A DNA stretch of 64,000 nucleotides from Actinospica sp035493475 (lineage in GTDB: Bacteria > Actinomycetota > Actinomycetes > Streptomycetales > Catenulisporaceae), in the NCBI GenBank assembly GCA_035493475.1, contig DATJIF010000123.1, positions 62,001-126,000 of the forward strand, read 5' to 3'. Positions 8,308 to 17,067 of this stretch are shown piece after piece. Within the stretch, counting starts at the first letter, position 1; each line of letters starts with the position of its first letter. A program made the translations under genes and the position numbers. Below the pieces are notes generated by a model, which had not been told where the DNA came from, searched no databases, and saw only the letters and a list, made by a program, of their open reading frames with translations.

Positions 8308-8907
8308 GTGGCCAGTGGACGTGCGAACACCCGGGACATCGCTCGTGCGGCGGTGCGCTCGCAGTTGGCCGAAGTGGCGTTCGAGATGTTCCGCCGTGAG
8401 GGCTTCGAGAACGTGACCGTCACCGATCTCGCGAATGCGGCGGAGGTCTCGCGCAGCACGTTCCTGCGCTACTTCGGGACCAAGGAGGACGCCGTCCTCT
8501 ACGCACTCGACGCGCAGGGCGAGACGGTCGCTGATGCGTTGCGTGAGCGTCCGTCCGGCGAGGACGACTGGACGGCGCTGCGTCGGGCATTGGATGTCGC
8601 GATCGGGCAGTACCGGCACGAACCGGCCGAGGCCCTCGCCGTCACCCGCCTGGTGCGCGAGACCCCGGCCCTGTGCGCGCGCCGGTTGGAGAAGCAGCAG
8701 GGATGGCAAGTCGCGCTCGGACGCGCGCTGGCCGACCGGTCGGGCCTCGATGGTCAAGGCGCTGATGCTCTGGAGGCGAACGTGCGTGCGGCGGCGGCGT
8801 TGGACTGCCTGAACATCGCCTTGGACCACTGGACGGCCTCGGACGGGAAGTCAGACCTCGAAGCGCTGCTGGATCGGGCTTTCGGCGCCCTCGCACCCGG
8901 CACGTAG
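8308..8907 (+). CDS. TetR-family transcriptional regulator
   Basis: 199 residues. The N-terminal HTH is typical: VAFEMFRREGFENVTVTDLANAAEVSRSTFLRYFGTKEDAVL. The C-terminal part is a helical ligand-binding domain with a YRHEPAEALAVTRLVRETPAL segment seen in actinobacterial regulators of the MftR/AcrR type. GTG at 8308 is preceded by GGTAGGA. It is divergent from the NADP-binding reductase and probably represses that gene and itself. Confidence 0.92.
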   Translation: MASGRANTRDIARAAVRSQLAEVAFEMFRREGFENVTVTDLANAAEVSRSTFLRYFGTKEDAVLYALDAQGETVADALRERPSGEDDWTALRRALDVAIGQYRHEPAEALAVTRLVRETPALCARRLEKQQGWQVALGRALADRSGLDGQGADALEANVRAAAALDCLNIALDHWTASDGKSDLEALLDRAFGALAPGT

Positions 8908-8928
8908 TACCTACGGCTATTCGCGTCC

Positions 8929-9400
8929 CTACACGCTTGAGACGTTGTTCGCCACCAGTCGCAGCAGATGCTTCGCCTCGTTGAATTGCTGCGGGGTCAG
9001 GCCCATCGCGTCGATGATGGCGGGGGGCACCTGGGCGGCGCGTTTGCGCAGTTCGTCGCCTTGCTGAGTGAGGCTGACCTGGACGGTGCGCTCGTCCTCG
9101 GCCGATCGTTCTCGGTGCAGGAGGCCGTTCGCCTCGAGTCGCTTGATGAGCGGGGTGAGGGTTCCGTAGTCGAGCTGGAGGGCGGTGCCGATGTCCTTGA
9201 CCGGGACGGTGCCGTGTTCCCAGAGCACGAGCATGACCAGGTACTGGGGATAGGTCAGGCTCAGCTCCTCCAGGATCGGCCGGTAGCGCTGGGTGACGGC
9301 TCGCGATGCCGCGTACAGCGCGAAGCAGAGCTGGTCGTCCAGCAGGAGCGAGACGCCGTCCTGCTCGTCCTGCTCGTCGTGCTGCGTGCAAGTCCCTCAT
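8929..9400 (-). pseudogene. MarR/OhrR-family regulator with no usable start codon (frameshift or atypical start)
   Basis: The reading frame ending at 8929 encodes a typical OhrR/MarR protein: DDQLCFALYAASRAV, then YPQYLVMLVLWEHG, then DYGTLTPLIKRLEANGLLHRE and the wing with DERTVQVSLTQQGDEL. The frame is closed upstream by TGA at about 9397-9399, and between that stop and the conserved DQLCF no ATG, GTG or TTG occurs. An ATG at 9398-9400 lies in another frame. A 9-bp tandem repeat (GACGAGCAG twice) in this stretch is a natural slippage site. Either a one-base indel has disrupted the N-terminus, an unusual start is used, or translation begins at the internal ATG at 9234, giving only 101 residues. 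OhrR proteins sense organic peroxides through an N-terminal Cys, here the one in QLCF. It is divergent from the tautomerase. Confidence 0.65.
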
Positions 9401-9428
9401 TCCGACCCCGCCACCACGAGGAGTTCCC

Positions 9429-9833
9429 ATGCCCCTGGTACGCATCGACATGATCCGCGGCCGCAGCTCGGAGCAGGTGCGAGCCGTCGCGGACGCCGTG
9501 CAGCGCTCGCTGATCGAGGTGCTCGAGATCCCCGAGCGCGACCGGTTCCAGATCGTCACGCAGCACGACCCGGACGAGATCGTCGCGCTGGACGCCGGGC
9601 TGGGCTTTGAGCGCACCGACGGCGCGGTGATCGTGCACATCTTCACGCAGCGCGGCCGGAGCACGCAGGTCAAGCAGCGGCTGTACCAGTCCCTGGCCGA
9701 GCGGCTCGGCGCGGCCGGCGTCGCGGGGACGGACCTGTTCGTCAGCTACTACGAGAACGGCCCCGAGGACTGGTCGTTCGCTGACGGCCGCGCCCAGTAC
9801 GTCGAAGGCGACCTGGCCGTCCCCGGCCGCTGA
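9429..9833 (+). CDS. Tautomerase (4-oxalocrotonate tautomerase/MIF superfamily)
   Basis: 134 residues. The protein begins MPLVRIDMIRGRSSEQ; after methionine removal, Pro1 would be the catalytic base of the tautomerase superfamily. The fused beta-alpha-beta repeat (second unit around AVIVHIFTQRGRS) and the C-terminal YYENGPEDWSFADGRAQY fit the ~130-residue class found beside MarR genes. GAGGAG lies 6 nt before the ATG. Divergent from the MarR/OhrR gene, which probably controls it. The natural substrate is not evident; family members act on enol/keto acids. Confidence 0.85.
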   Translation: MPLVRIDMIRGRSSEQVRAVADAVQRSLIEVLEIPERDRFQIVTQHDPDEIVALDAGLGFERTDGAVIVHIFTQRGRSTQVKQRLYQSLAERLGAAGVAGTDLFVSYYENGPEDWSFADGRAQYVEGDLAVPGR

Positions 9834-9972
9834 GCGGCGACATCATGCGGACGGCCGTCGCACCCACCACCTTCAGCGCGAGCGGCCGGTCCGCTGCCAC
9901 TCGCTGACGGCCCGTCGCGGGCCGGTCTGCGTACCTCCGCGCGCGGGTAGGCTACGGGCCTAGGGCAGGCGG

Positions 9973-12900
9973 GTGCGGTCGAAGGCTGAGATGCTCGAGA
10001 GGGTCGAGTCGATGGGATCCGGCACGCAGCAGCCCGCACAACCTTCCGCCGAGCTGGTGGAGGGTGCGGCGCGGGTGCAGTCGCTTGAGGATTTGGCGCA
10101 GCTGCTTCGTGCGCTGCGGCGGCGGCATGCTCGGGCGAATCGTGACACGCCGCTGACGTATCGCGAGTTGGCGGGGCGTACGGGGTGGTCGTTGAGTGCG
10201 ATCGCGGAGTACTTCACTGCGCGCACGTTGCCGCCGACGGACCGGTTCGACGCGCTGTTGGGGGTACTTGGCGCCAGTCCGGCAGAGCTGCGGGCGCTGG
10301 CCGGGGCGCGTGATCGGCTTGAGGAGAGTCTGCGGGGGAGCGGGCGGCGGCGTACGGATCAGGCCGTCGCGTCACGCTCGGGTGGCGGGGGCGCGGAAAC
10401 GGACCGGGTGCCGAGGCAGCTGCCGGCGCGCACCGCGTTGTTCACGGGGCGCGAACGGGAGTTGGCGCGGCTGCTGGACACGGTTGGGGGCAGCCCGGTC
10501 GGTGGCACGCCGGGGACGGTGGTGATCTGGGCGATCGACGGGATGGGTGGGATCGGCAAGACCGCCTTGGCCGTCCACGTCGCACACCAGGTGGTTGAGT
10601 ATTTCCCGGATGGGCAGCTGTTTCTTGATCTCCGAGGATTTACTCAGGACGCTGCGCCGCGTGATCCGGGCGACGCGCTGGCCGTGCTGCTCGGTGCCTC
10701 GGGGGTGGCGCCCGACCGGATACCCGCCGACACCGATGCGCGCGCAGGGCTCTACCGGGAACGGCTCGCGGGTACGCGCACGCTGGTAGTGCTGGACAAC
10801 GCGGTCGACGAGGCTCAGGTGCGGCCGCTGCTTCCTGCGACGTCGGGTTGCCTGGTGCTGATCACGAGTCGTCGGCGGCTGAAGGCCCTGGACGACGCGG
10901 TGCCCGTGTCGCTCGACGTGCTCTCGCCGGGGGAGGCGGTCGCGCTGCTGAAGCTGGCCGCCCACGTCGGTTCCGATGGCGTTGAGGACGAGGACGCCGG
11001 ATGGGCGCGCGTCGCCACGTTGTGCGGATATGTTCCGCTCGCTCTGGTGATCGCGGGGGCGCTGCTGCGCACGGGCGGCAAGGCGTGGACGTTGGAGCGG
11101 CTGATCGACCGGCTTGCTGCACGTCGTCCCGGGGATGAGCTGGCCGGGTATACGGACGAGGTTCGCAGCCTCTCCGCGGTGTTCGATCTCTCATATCGGA
11201 GTCTGGGAGACGCGGAGCGGTCACTGTTCCGCTACCTGGCACTGCTGCCGGGGTCCGAGATCGACGCCTACGCTGCGGCCGCGCTGCTTGACTGCGACCT
11301 GAACGCGGCCGACGTGCTCGTGCAGCGGCTCGCTGATCAGAGTCTGCTCAGCGCCGTGGCTCCGGGCCGCTACCGTGTTCACGACCTGGTCCGCGCCTAT
11401 GCCCACAGCCTGGCTCGTGAGGACTCTGAGCAGGAGCGTGCGGGCGCCGTCGATCGGCTGCTGCGCTACTACGCGTACACAGGTCAGCGCGCCTCCCTGC
11501 TCGTGGCGCGGCGGCCACGGCTAGTTCCGGCCGGTTCGGTGCCTGCCTGCGTACCTGTGTTCACGGAGCCCAGCGCTGCCCGAGCCTGGCTGCGTGCGGA
11601 GCATGCGACTCTGGATGCAGCGTTCGGACGTGCCCACGCCGATGGTCTGCACGAGCACACGATCGCCCTGGCCGCAGCGTTGGCGGACGTACTCGAGGCC
11701 GACGGTTCGTGGACCCGAGCCCTCGAAATCCAGGAAGCGGCCGCCGAGACCGCCGCGCACCACGGGCAGCCTGCCGACCACGCCAATGCGCTGACCGACC
11801 TGGGACGCGTATACGAGCTCATCGACGACAGTTTCGCGGCTTCTCAGGCGCATAGCAGTGCATTGAGTATCTACCGTGAGATCGGCGAGCGGCACGGCGA
11901 GGCGGTGAGCCTGGTCAGCCTCGGCGGCGGCGTTCGGATCATGACGGCGGACTATCCCGAGGCCGAAGAAGCGCTGCGCCTGGCCCTGCACGTCTTCCGC
12001 GAGATTGGCGATCCGCACGGTGTTGCCGATGCTCGGTACGGCCTCGGGCGCGTGCTGACGCAAACCGGGGGATATCCGGCCGCCGCGGATGAGCTGAAGC
12101 AGGCTCTGGACATCTACCGCGAGACTGGCAATCGGCGCGGTGAGGCTCGGGCGCTGCACGATCTGGGGCGCGTTCGCTATATGACCGGGGACTTCGCCGA
12201 GTCCGAGACGCTTGCTGTTCAGAGTCTCGATATTTGCAGCGAGCTCGGCGACCGCTCCGGCGAGGCCATGGCTCTGATCCAACTCGGCCGCGTCCGGCAG
12301 ATGACGGGGGACTATCCCGGAGCCGAGGACGTCCTCTCCCGTGCGCTGGGGCGCTACCGCGGGCTCGGCAGCCGGGTCGGCGAGGCCAATGCCCTGAACA
12401 TGCTGGGAAACATGCGGTACGTGACCGGCGACTACCGCGGGGCCGAGACGGACCTCGCCGACGCGCTGGAGATCCACCGCGAGATCGGCAATCGGGTAGG
12501 TGAAGCCGACGTCCTGGTCTTCCTGGGGTACGTGTGGCACACCGTGGGCGATCATCCTGCCGCGATCGGCGCGTTCACGCAGGCTCTCGGCGTCTTCCGC
12601 GGGCTCGGCCAACGTGGCGGCGAAGCAACCGCACTGATTCACCTGGGCCTGGTGCGGCTCTATACCGGTGACCATCCTGCGGCGGGCGACGCTTTCACGC
12701 AGGCGTTGGAGATCGAGCGCGAACTCGGCCAGCGCAGTGGCGAGGCGAATGCGCTCATGGGCTTGGGGCGCGTACGGCACGCGGGCGGGGACTACGCGGC
12801 CGCGGAGGACGCCCTTGCCCGCGCCCTGGAGATCCACCGCGCACTCGGTGCCCGCGGCAACGAGGCCTTCACGCTCAACTACTACGCCGCCGTCTTCGCA

Positions 12901-13176
12901 GCCACCGACCGCAGGCCGCGCGCCCTCGACCTCTATACGCAGGCCTTGGCCATGAACCGCGAACTCCACAAGCCCGACGACGAAGCCGTCTCCCTCGAAG
13001 GCATCGCAGACCACTACTTCGCCACCGGGGACGATGTCAGGGGTGCGGCACATCTGGACGGGGCGCTGGCGATCTATGAGCGTCTCGGCATGCGCGCGGA
13101 GGCGGAGCGCGTCCGGTCTCGGATCCAGGCTGTAGGCCCCGCTCCGGCCACGCCCGACGCGGACGCGACTGCCTGA
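9973..13176 (+). CDS. XRE-type HTH / NB-ARC ATPase / TPR regulator (STAND family)
   Basis: 1067 residues. Residues ~35-120 form an HTH with LTYRELAGRTGWSLSAIAEYF. An NB-ARC ATPase follows, with P-loop IDGMGGIGKTALAVHVA near 190 and Walker B-like TLVVLDNAVDEAQVRPLL, then a winged-helix segment around LVRAYAHSLARE. Residues ~605-1044 are eleven consecutive TPR-like units of exactly 40 residues, many reading LGRVRxMTGDYxxAE..ALxIYREIG.R.GEA. STAND proteins of this kind act as signal-gated switches; with a DNA-binding N-terminus it is probably a transcription regulator. GTG at 9973 is used, but in-frame ATGs at 9991 and 10012 are possible. It shares the NB-ARC-TPR half with the SARP at 59151. Confidence 0.88.
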   Translation: MRSKAEMLERVESMGSGTQQPAQPSAELVEGAARVQSLEDLAQLLRALRRRHARANRDTPLTYRELAGRTGWSLSAIAEYFTARTLPPTDRFDALLGVLGASPAELRALAGARDRLEESLRGSGRRRTDQAVASRSGGGGAETDRVPRQLPARTALFTGRERELARLLDTVGGSPVGGTPGTVVIWAIDGMGGIGKTALAVHVAHQVVEYFPDGQLFLDLRGFTQDAAPRDPGDALAVLLGASGVAPDRIPADTDARAGLYRERLAGTRTLVVLDNAVDEAQVRPLLPATSGCLVLITSRRRLKALDDAVPVSLDVLSPGEAVALLKLAAHVGSDGVEDEDAGWARVATLCGYVPLALVIAGALLRTGGKAWTLERLIDRLAARRPGDELAGYTDEVRSLSAVFDLSYRSLGDAERSLFRYLALLPGSEIDAYAAAALLDCDLNAADVLVQRLADQSLLSAVAPGRYRVHDLVRAYAHSLAREDSEQERAGAVDRLLRYYAYTGQRASLLVARRPRLVPAGSVPACVPVFTEPSAARAWLRAEHATLDAAFGRAHADGLHEHTIALAAALADVLEADGSWTRALEIQEAAAETAAHHGQPADHANALTDLGRVYELIDDSFAASQAHSSALSIYREIGERHGEAVSLVSLGGGVRIMTADYPEAEEALRLALHVFREIGDPHGVADARYGLGRVLTQTGGYPAAADELKQALDIYRETGNRRGEARALHDLGRVRYMTGDFAESETLAVQSLDICSELGDRSGEAMALIQLGRVRQMTGDYPGAEDVLSRALGRYRGLGSRVGEANALNMLGNMRYVTGDYRGAETDLADALEIHREIGNRVGEADVLVFLGYVWHTVGDHPAAIGAFTQALGVFRGLGQRGGEATALIHLGLVRLYTGDHPAAGDAFTQALEIERELGQRSGEANALMGLGRVRHAGGDYAAAEDALARALEIHRALGARGNEAFTLNYYAAVFAATDRRPRALDLYTQALAMNRELHKPDDEAVSLEGIADHYFATGDDVRGAAHLDGALAIYERLGMRAEAERVRSRIQAVGPAPATPDADATA

Positions 13177-13305
13177 ACTTTCTGCCGTCGCTGTTCGCCG
13201 AATTCCGCCGCTTTCCGGACTTCCCGTTGTGCGCCGCGTCCGCCGAGCACCATGGCCGTGCGCAGCCTCCCATCGGTACGTTCCAGCGCGACCAGGAGTT
13301 CGCAC

Positions 13306-13854
13306 ATGCCGCAGCAGGTCAAAAGACTCAAACTCTCCCGGGAACAGGCGTCCGCGGGCGCCGCGGTGACCATACCGCTGCCCACGGGCACGGTCCGAGC
13401 GTCCCTTCCACCGGTTCAGACCGGCGGCGTCGTCAAAATCCGCACGGCACAGGGCGATCAGTACCTGCGCGTCCGGGTGACTCCGTCGATCGGGCGACGG
13501 CTGACGATGGGTATGGCGGCCGTGGTGCTGCTCTTGATGTTCGGCCTGGGACCCATCGCCCTCGTCACTGCCGCGGTCAGCCCGCCTCCCGACCCCAACG
13601 CCGCGCCGCTGTGCTCCGGTCAGGTGATGAGTCCGGGCGACATCTGCCAGATCACCACGGAGGGCGGCAGCACGAACTACACGTACTTGGAGATGCAGCA
13701 GATGCAGACCGCTGAGGGGAACAGCGGGCTCGTCGCCGTGGGTGTGATGTGCACCGCTATCGACGTGGTCGCCGGAGTGATCGTCTACGCCAAGAGACGC
13801 CGCGCGCTGAAGCACCCCGTCGCCGTCCTCGCCCCGCGCACCGCCGGCTCGTAG
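13306..13854 (+). CDS. Small two-helix membrane protein with DnaJ C-terminal-like beta segment
   Basis: 182 residues, no firm family. Residues ~20-58 (VTIPLPTGTVRASLPP..GGVVKIRT..GDQYLRVRV) look like the beta-sandwich of DnaJ C-terminal domains, where a GxxV-R-x-G strand is followed by GDLxVxV. Two hydrophobic helices follow, at about 65-88 and 138-160, separated by ~50 polar residues with two Cys (LCSGQV, DICQIT), and the end is basic (KRRRALK). The ATG at 13306 has CAGGAG 8 nt upstream. It lies 130 bp after the NB-ARC gene on the same strand, so it may be co-transcribed. The DnaJ resemblance is by eye only. Confidence 0.6.
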   Translation: MPQQVKRLKLSREQASAGAAVTIPLPTGTVRASLPPVQTGGVVKIRTAQGDQYLRVRVTPSIGRRLTMGMAAVVLLLMFGLGPIALVTAAVSPPPDPNAAPLCSGQVMSPGDICQITTEGGSTNYTYLEMQQMQTAEGNSGLVAVGVMCTAIDVVAGVIVYAKRRRALKHPVAVLAPRTAGS

Positions 13855-13856
13855 CG

Positions 13857-13900
13857 CCGGCGGCCTGAGACCCCGCGTGACGCAGGTCCCAGGCCGCCGG
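13857..13900. terminator. Bidirectional hairpin between convergent genes
   Basis: Sixteen-base arms CCGGCGGCCTGAGACC (13857-13872) and GGTCCCAGGCCGCCGG (13885-13900) pair at 15 of 16 positions with a 12-nt loop. It lies between the stop codons of two convergent genes; there is no T tract, as is usual in high-GC actinomycetes. Confidence 0.75.
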
Positions 13901-13923
13901 AAGCCCTCAGAACTCCGTTGCCG

Positions 13924-16728
13924 CTACGGCAGCTTCCACTGCTGATTGGCGGCATCGCTGCAGGTGTAGAGGATGAGTTGGGTGCCGGAGCCTCCCGCGC
14001 CGGAGTCGTCCAGGCACTTGCCGGAGGACGGGTTGAGAAGTTCGCCGTTGGACTGGGCCTGCCAGATCTGATTGGCGCTGGCGCTGCACGTGTAGAGCTC
14101 GATCTTGGTGCCGTTGGCGGTGCTGCCGCCGGTGATATCCATGCACTTGCTCTCGGTCTTCAGCGTGCCGTCGGGTTCGACGGTCCACTGCTGGTTCGCC
14201 GAGCCGGAGCAGGTGTAGACGATGATGGCGCTGCCGTTGCTGGTGCTGGCGCCTGTGTCGTCGACGCACAGGCCGTCGTAGCCGGTGATCTCGCCGGTCG
14301 GCCCGTCGATGCCGATCTGGACGCTGCCGAGGTGGCTGGCGCCGGTGGCCGGGGCGCCGGTGACGGCGGCGAAGGTCATGCCGGATACGGGGGCTGCGAC
14401 CTGCTGTACGAGGTAGGAGTGCCCGGCGGTGGTGGGGATGGTGAACTGGCTGGCCGTGGTGGGCGAGACGATGACGGTGGACTTGTTGCCGCCGTCGACC
14501 ACCTCGACGCTCTTGCCCGGCCAGGGGTTGCGCACCGTAAGCGTGCTGCTGGACCCGGCGTTGATGCCGACCGTGCCGATGACGCCGCCGTGCACCTGGA
14601 CCGAGACGGTGTCGTTGCCCTGGATGTACTGCGTACCGTCGGCGTCCCAACCGGAGGGGAGGGCGGGGGCGATGCGCAGGATGCCGTCGTAGTCCTGGAC
14701 GAGGGATTCGTTGAGCGTGAGGGCGACGTTGGCGGACTGCTCGATGTACGGTTCGTCGCCGGTGCCCCAGTCGGCCATGCCGTCCACGTACTTCTGGTAC
14801 TTCTCGGTGATCGCGGTCAGATCCGAGGCGACCTGCGCGGGAAGCTGCAGGCGGGCGGCGTCTACGGCGTCGAAGCTCCAGTCCTCCGAGATGACGTTCA
14901 CCCGATCGGCGTACGTGCGCTGGGCGAGCGTGAACAGCGACGACGTGTCGCCGATCAGGTTGTAGGGCCAGACGGCTTCGAGGTCGTCGTTCTCCGAGTT
15001 GTGCACGGTTGCGGTCGGCTGCGAGGACTGACCGAGTACGTCGGTCCCGCCAGCGTCGGACGAAGCCGTCAGCAGTTGCGAGTGCGTGGCGCCGTCGGTG
15101 CGTGGATAGTCGGGGATCTGCGTCTCGGCCGTCTGCAGTTGCGAGACGAGCGACGAGTCGGTCCCGAGGGTTTGTGCGGCGGCTATGGTGGCGGGGAACA
15201 ATGCCTTCATCGCGTCGATCATGTTGACCGGGTCCTGGACGTCCCACTGGTTCTCGTGCGCGTTGGCGATCGCGTGGCGCAGGCCGTCGCTGCCGACGGT
15301 CGTGTAGGCGAGCAGGAACTCGGCGGCCTGCTCCATCAGCGGGTAGTTCGTCTGCAGGAACGACGTGCTGCCGGTGTCGAGGTACTGCTGCCAGACCCAC
15401 AGACCGATCTCAGCACCCGTAGACACCGTCTCGCCGTTCCAGGTCGTCACGGACTGGTCGCAGGAAGGGTCGCTGAACGGGGCCGAGTCATTCTGGAAAC
15501 CGTTGCCGTTGAAGCGCATCGTCTCTGGTACGCAGATGCCCGCGCGTCCGCCCATGTACGTCTTCGTCCACGCCTCGAGGTTCGCGAGGTTAGAGGTGTA
15601 GAGGTTGAATACCGGCGCGTTCAACGACGACTCACCTGCGCCGAGGTTCGCGGCGATCTGTCCGCGCAGGTTCCAGAACCAGTACCCGGCCGGATACCAG
15701 TCCTGATGGTCCTGGTCCCAGTTGAACAGGTCCGCCAAGCCCGCCTGCGAACCGGGCAGCGAACCGCGCGACTCGGCGGCCTCTCCGTAGTAATAGAGCG
15801 TCCTGAGCTTCTCCATGTAGTTCGCGGTGCCGTCGGTCGAGGACAGCTTGATCAGCCCGACGTGTGCCCAATAGGCCTGCCACCAGGTGAGATGCGCGGA
15901 CTCCAACGTGGCGGACGCGACGGTGGCGTCAGTGCCGATCAGCGCGGACGCCGTCGTTGCCGCGTTGCCACCGGCCCAGTGCGGGGCGCCGACGATGACG
16001 CGGAAGCTGCCGTCGGCGTTCGGGTTGAAGGTGACCTTCACGGTCTCCGAGTTCACGACCGACGCGGTCACGTTCGTCCCGCCCGCGGTCAGCGCGGCCA
16101 GTGAGCCGAAGGTCTGACCGGAGCCGGTGGTCGCGGTGTTGTCCACCCACGTCTCGGCAAGCGTGGCGATCTGCCCGGACGTCGCGGCGGTCGGGGTGCG
16201 CCCGGACCACAGGTTCACGGTCGCGGTCTGCGTGCTGGTCGGGCTCGCGCCGGTGACGTCGACCACGAGTTCGTCCTTGTTCGCGGGCACGTAGATCGTC
16301 GCGGTCATCCCGCCGCCGGTCTCCGTCAGCACCGCGTCATACGGGTCGAGCACGGCGTGGAAGTCCGACGCGCTCGTGATCTGCGACAGTCCCGGGATCT
16401 CCAGCCAACCCGGCGACTTGCGCCCCGGCAGCGTGTCCGCGCGGTTGAGCTGGGCAGTGAAGCCGTTCGCCGCCCACACCGCGGCGCCGAGCGTACCGTT
16501 GCCCAGCGGCATCGACTGCGACGCGGACGTGTTCGCACCGCCGAGGACGACATCCGCCTCCCGCACGACGTTCGCGGTGTCAACGGAGAACCCGCCGTTG
16601 GACCACGCGGTAGTCGTCGTCGCGGCCGTGGCCTCCGTAGCGGTGGCCCCTTGCAACGCCGCGACCGGCGCGCACAGGGCGAGCGTGAGCACGACTCGGC
16701 TCACTGAGATGGGTATACGCATGCTCAT
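13924..16728 (-). CDS. Secreted GH95-like glycoside hydrolase with C-terminal ricin-B lectin domain
   Basis: 934 residues. MRIPISVSRVVLTLALCAPVAAL is a Sec signal peptide. An N-terminal beta domain carries QSMPLGNGTLGAAVW, as in DUF5703/GH95-like enzymes. The middle is an (alpha/alpha)6-type catalytic region with FNWDQDHQDWYPAGYWFWNLRGQ, VPETMRFNGNGFQ and HENQWDVQDPVNMIDAMKALFP. The last ~130 residues form a ricin-B/CBM13 trefoil with three QxW motifs (NQQW, NQIW, NQQW). It probably acts on an extracellular plant or fungal polysaccharide, perhaps fucosylated, but the specificity is inferred only from fold. ATG at 16728 or 16722 is the start; GAAAGG fits the latter better. A TTGACG-N17-TACGCT promoter lies ~105 bp upstream. 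Confidence 0.8.
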   Translation of the reverse strand: MSMRIPISVSRVVLTLALCAPVAALQGATATEATAATTTTAWSNGGFSVDTANVVREADVVLGGANTSASQSMPLGNGTLGAAVWAANGFTAQLNRADTLPGRKSPGWLEIPGLSQITSASDFHAVLDPYDAVLTETGGGMTATIYVPANKDELVVDVTGASPTSTQTATVNLWSGRTPTAATSGQIATLAETWVDNTATTGSGQTFGSLAALTAGGTNVTASVVNSETVKVTFNPNADGSFRVIVGAPHWAGGNAATTASALIGTDATVASATLESAHLTWWQAYWAHVGLIKLSSTDGTANYMEKLRTLYYYGEAAESRGSLPGSQAGLADLFNWDQDHQDWYPAGYWFWNLRGQIAANLGAGESSLNAPVFNLYTSNLANLEAWTKTYMGGRAGICVPETMRFNGNGFQNDSAPFSDPSCDQSVTTWNGETVSTGAEIGLWVWQQYLDTGSTSFLQTNYPLMEQAAEFLLAYTTVGSDGLRHAIANAHENQWDVQDPVNMIDAMKALFPATIAAAQTLGTDSSLVSQLQTAETQIPDYPRTDGATHSQLLTASSDAGGTDVLGQSSQPTATVHNSENDDLEAVWPYNLIGDTSSLFTLAQRTYADRVNVISEDWSFDAVDAARLQLPAQVASDLTAITEKYQKYVDGMADWGTGDEPYIEQSANVALTLNESLVQDYDGILRIAPALPSGWDADGTQYIQGNDTVSVQVHGGVIGTVGINAGSSSTLTVRNPWPGKSVEVVDGGNKSTVIVSPTTASQFTIPTTAGHSYLVQQVAAPVSGMTFAAVTGAPATGASHLGSVQIGIDGPTGEITGYDGLCVDDTGASTSNGSAIIVYTCSGSANQQWTVEPDGTLKTESKCMDITGGSTANGTKIELYTCSASANQIWQAQSNGELLNPSSGKCLDDSGAGGSGTQLILYTCSDAANQQWKLP

Positions 16729-16828
16729 GCCTTTCGGGCGCTTCGTTGCAGATCCGAGGACTGAGTGAGCCAGAGTTCCTATGTATGGGCAGCGGACTCC
16801 GACAGCTGACGCCGGTTGCCTGCGGTGG

Positions 16829-16857
16829 AGCGTAAGAGCACGAATGCACCGCGTCAA
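16829..16857 (-). promoter_or_regulatory. Sigma-70-like promoter for the secreted hydrolase gene
   Basis: Read on the reverse strand: -35 TTGACG (16852-16857), a 17-nt spacer, and -10 TACGCT (16829-16834). Transcription would start near 16822 and leave a ~95-nt leader. It lies in a 330-bp stretch without genes (16729-17059); apart from this promoter and the direct repeat at 16978-17067 I see nothing else there. Confidence 0.6.
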
Positions 16858-16977
16858 TACATCCTATGAATCGGCCGGATGGCTGGGCACGAAAAAGAGC
16901 CTGCCCGCGCTGTGGCGCGAGTAGGCTCTGCGTCTGGCTTTCTCTGCATCGTCGAGCCGGTGACGACTCGTGACGAC

Positions 16978-17067
16978 TTCCCGTGTGAGCGCCGCGACTG
17001 GTGGTCCGGCGCGGTCAACGCTTTCCCGTATGAGTGCCGCGGCCGCTGGTTCGGCGCGGTCAGCGCT
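16978..17067. repeat. Tandem 45-bp direct repeat at the 3' end of the methyltransferase gene
   Basis: Two adjacent 45-bp units, 16978-17022 and 17023-17067, share TTCCCGTxTGAGxGCCGCG at the start and GGCGCGGTCAxCGCT at the end, with about eight differences between copies. The second copy overlaps the stop codon of the methyltransferase (17060-17062). It looks like an old tandem duplication of the gene's tail and trailer. Confidence 0.8.
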
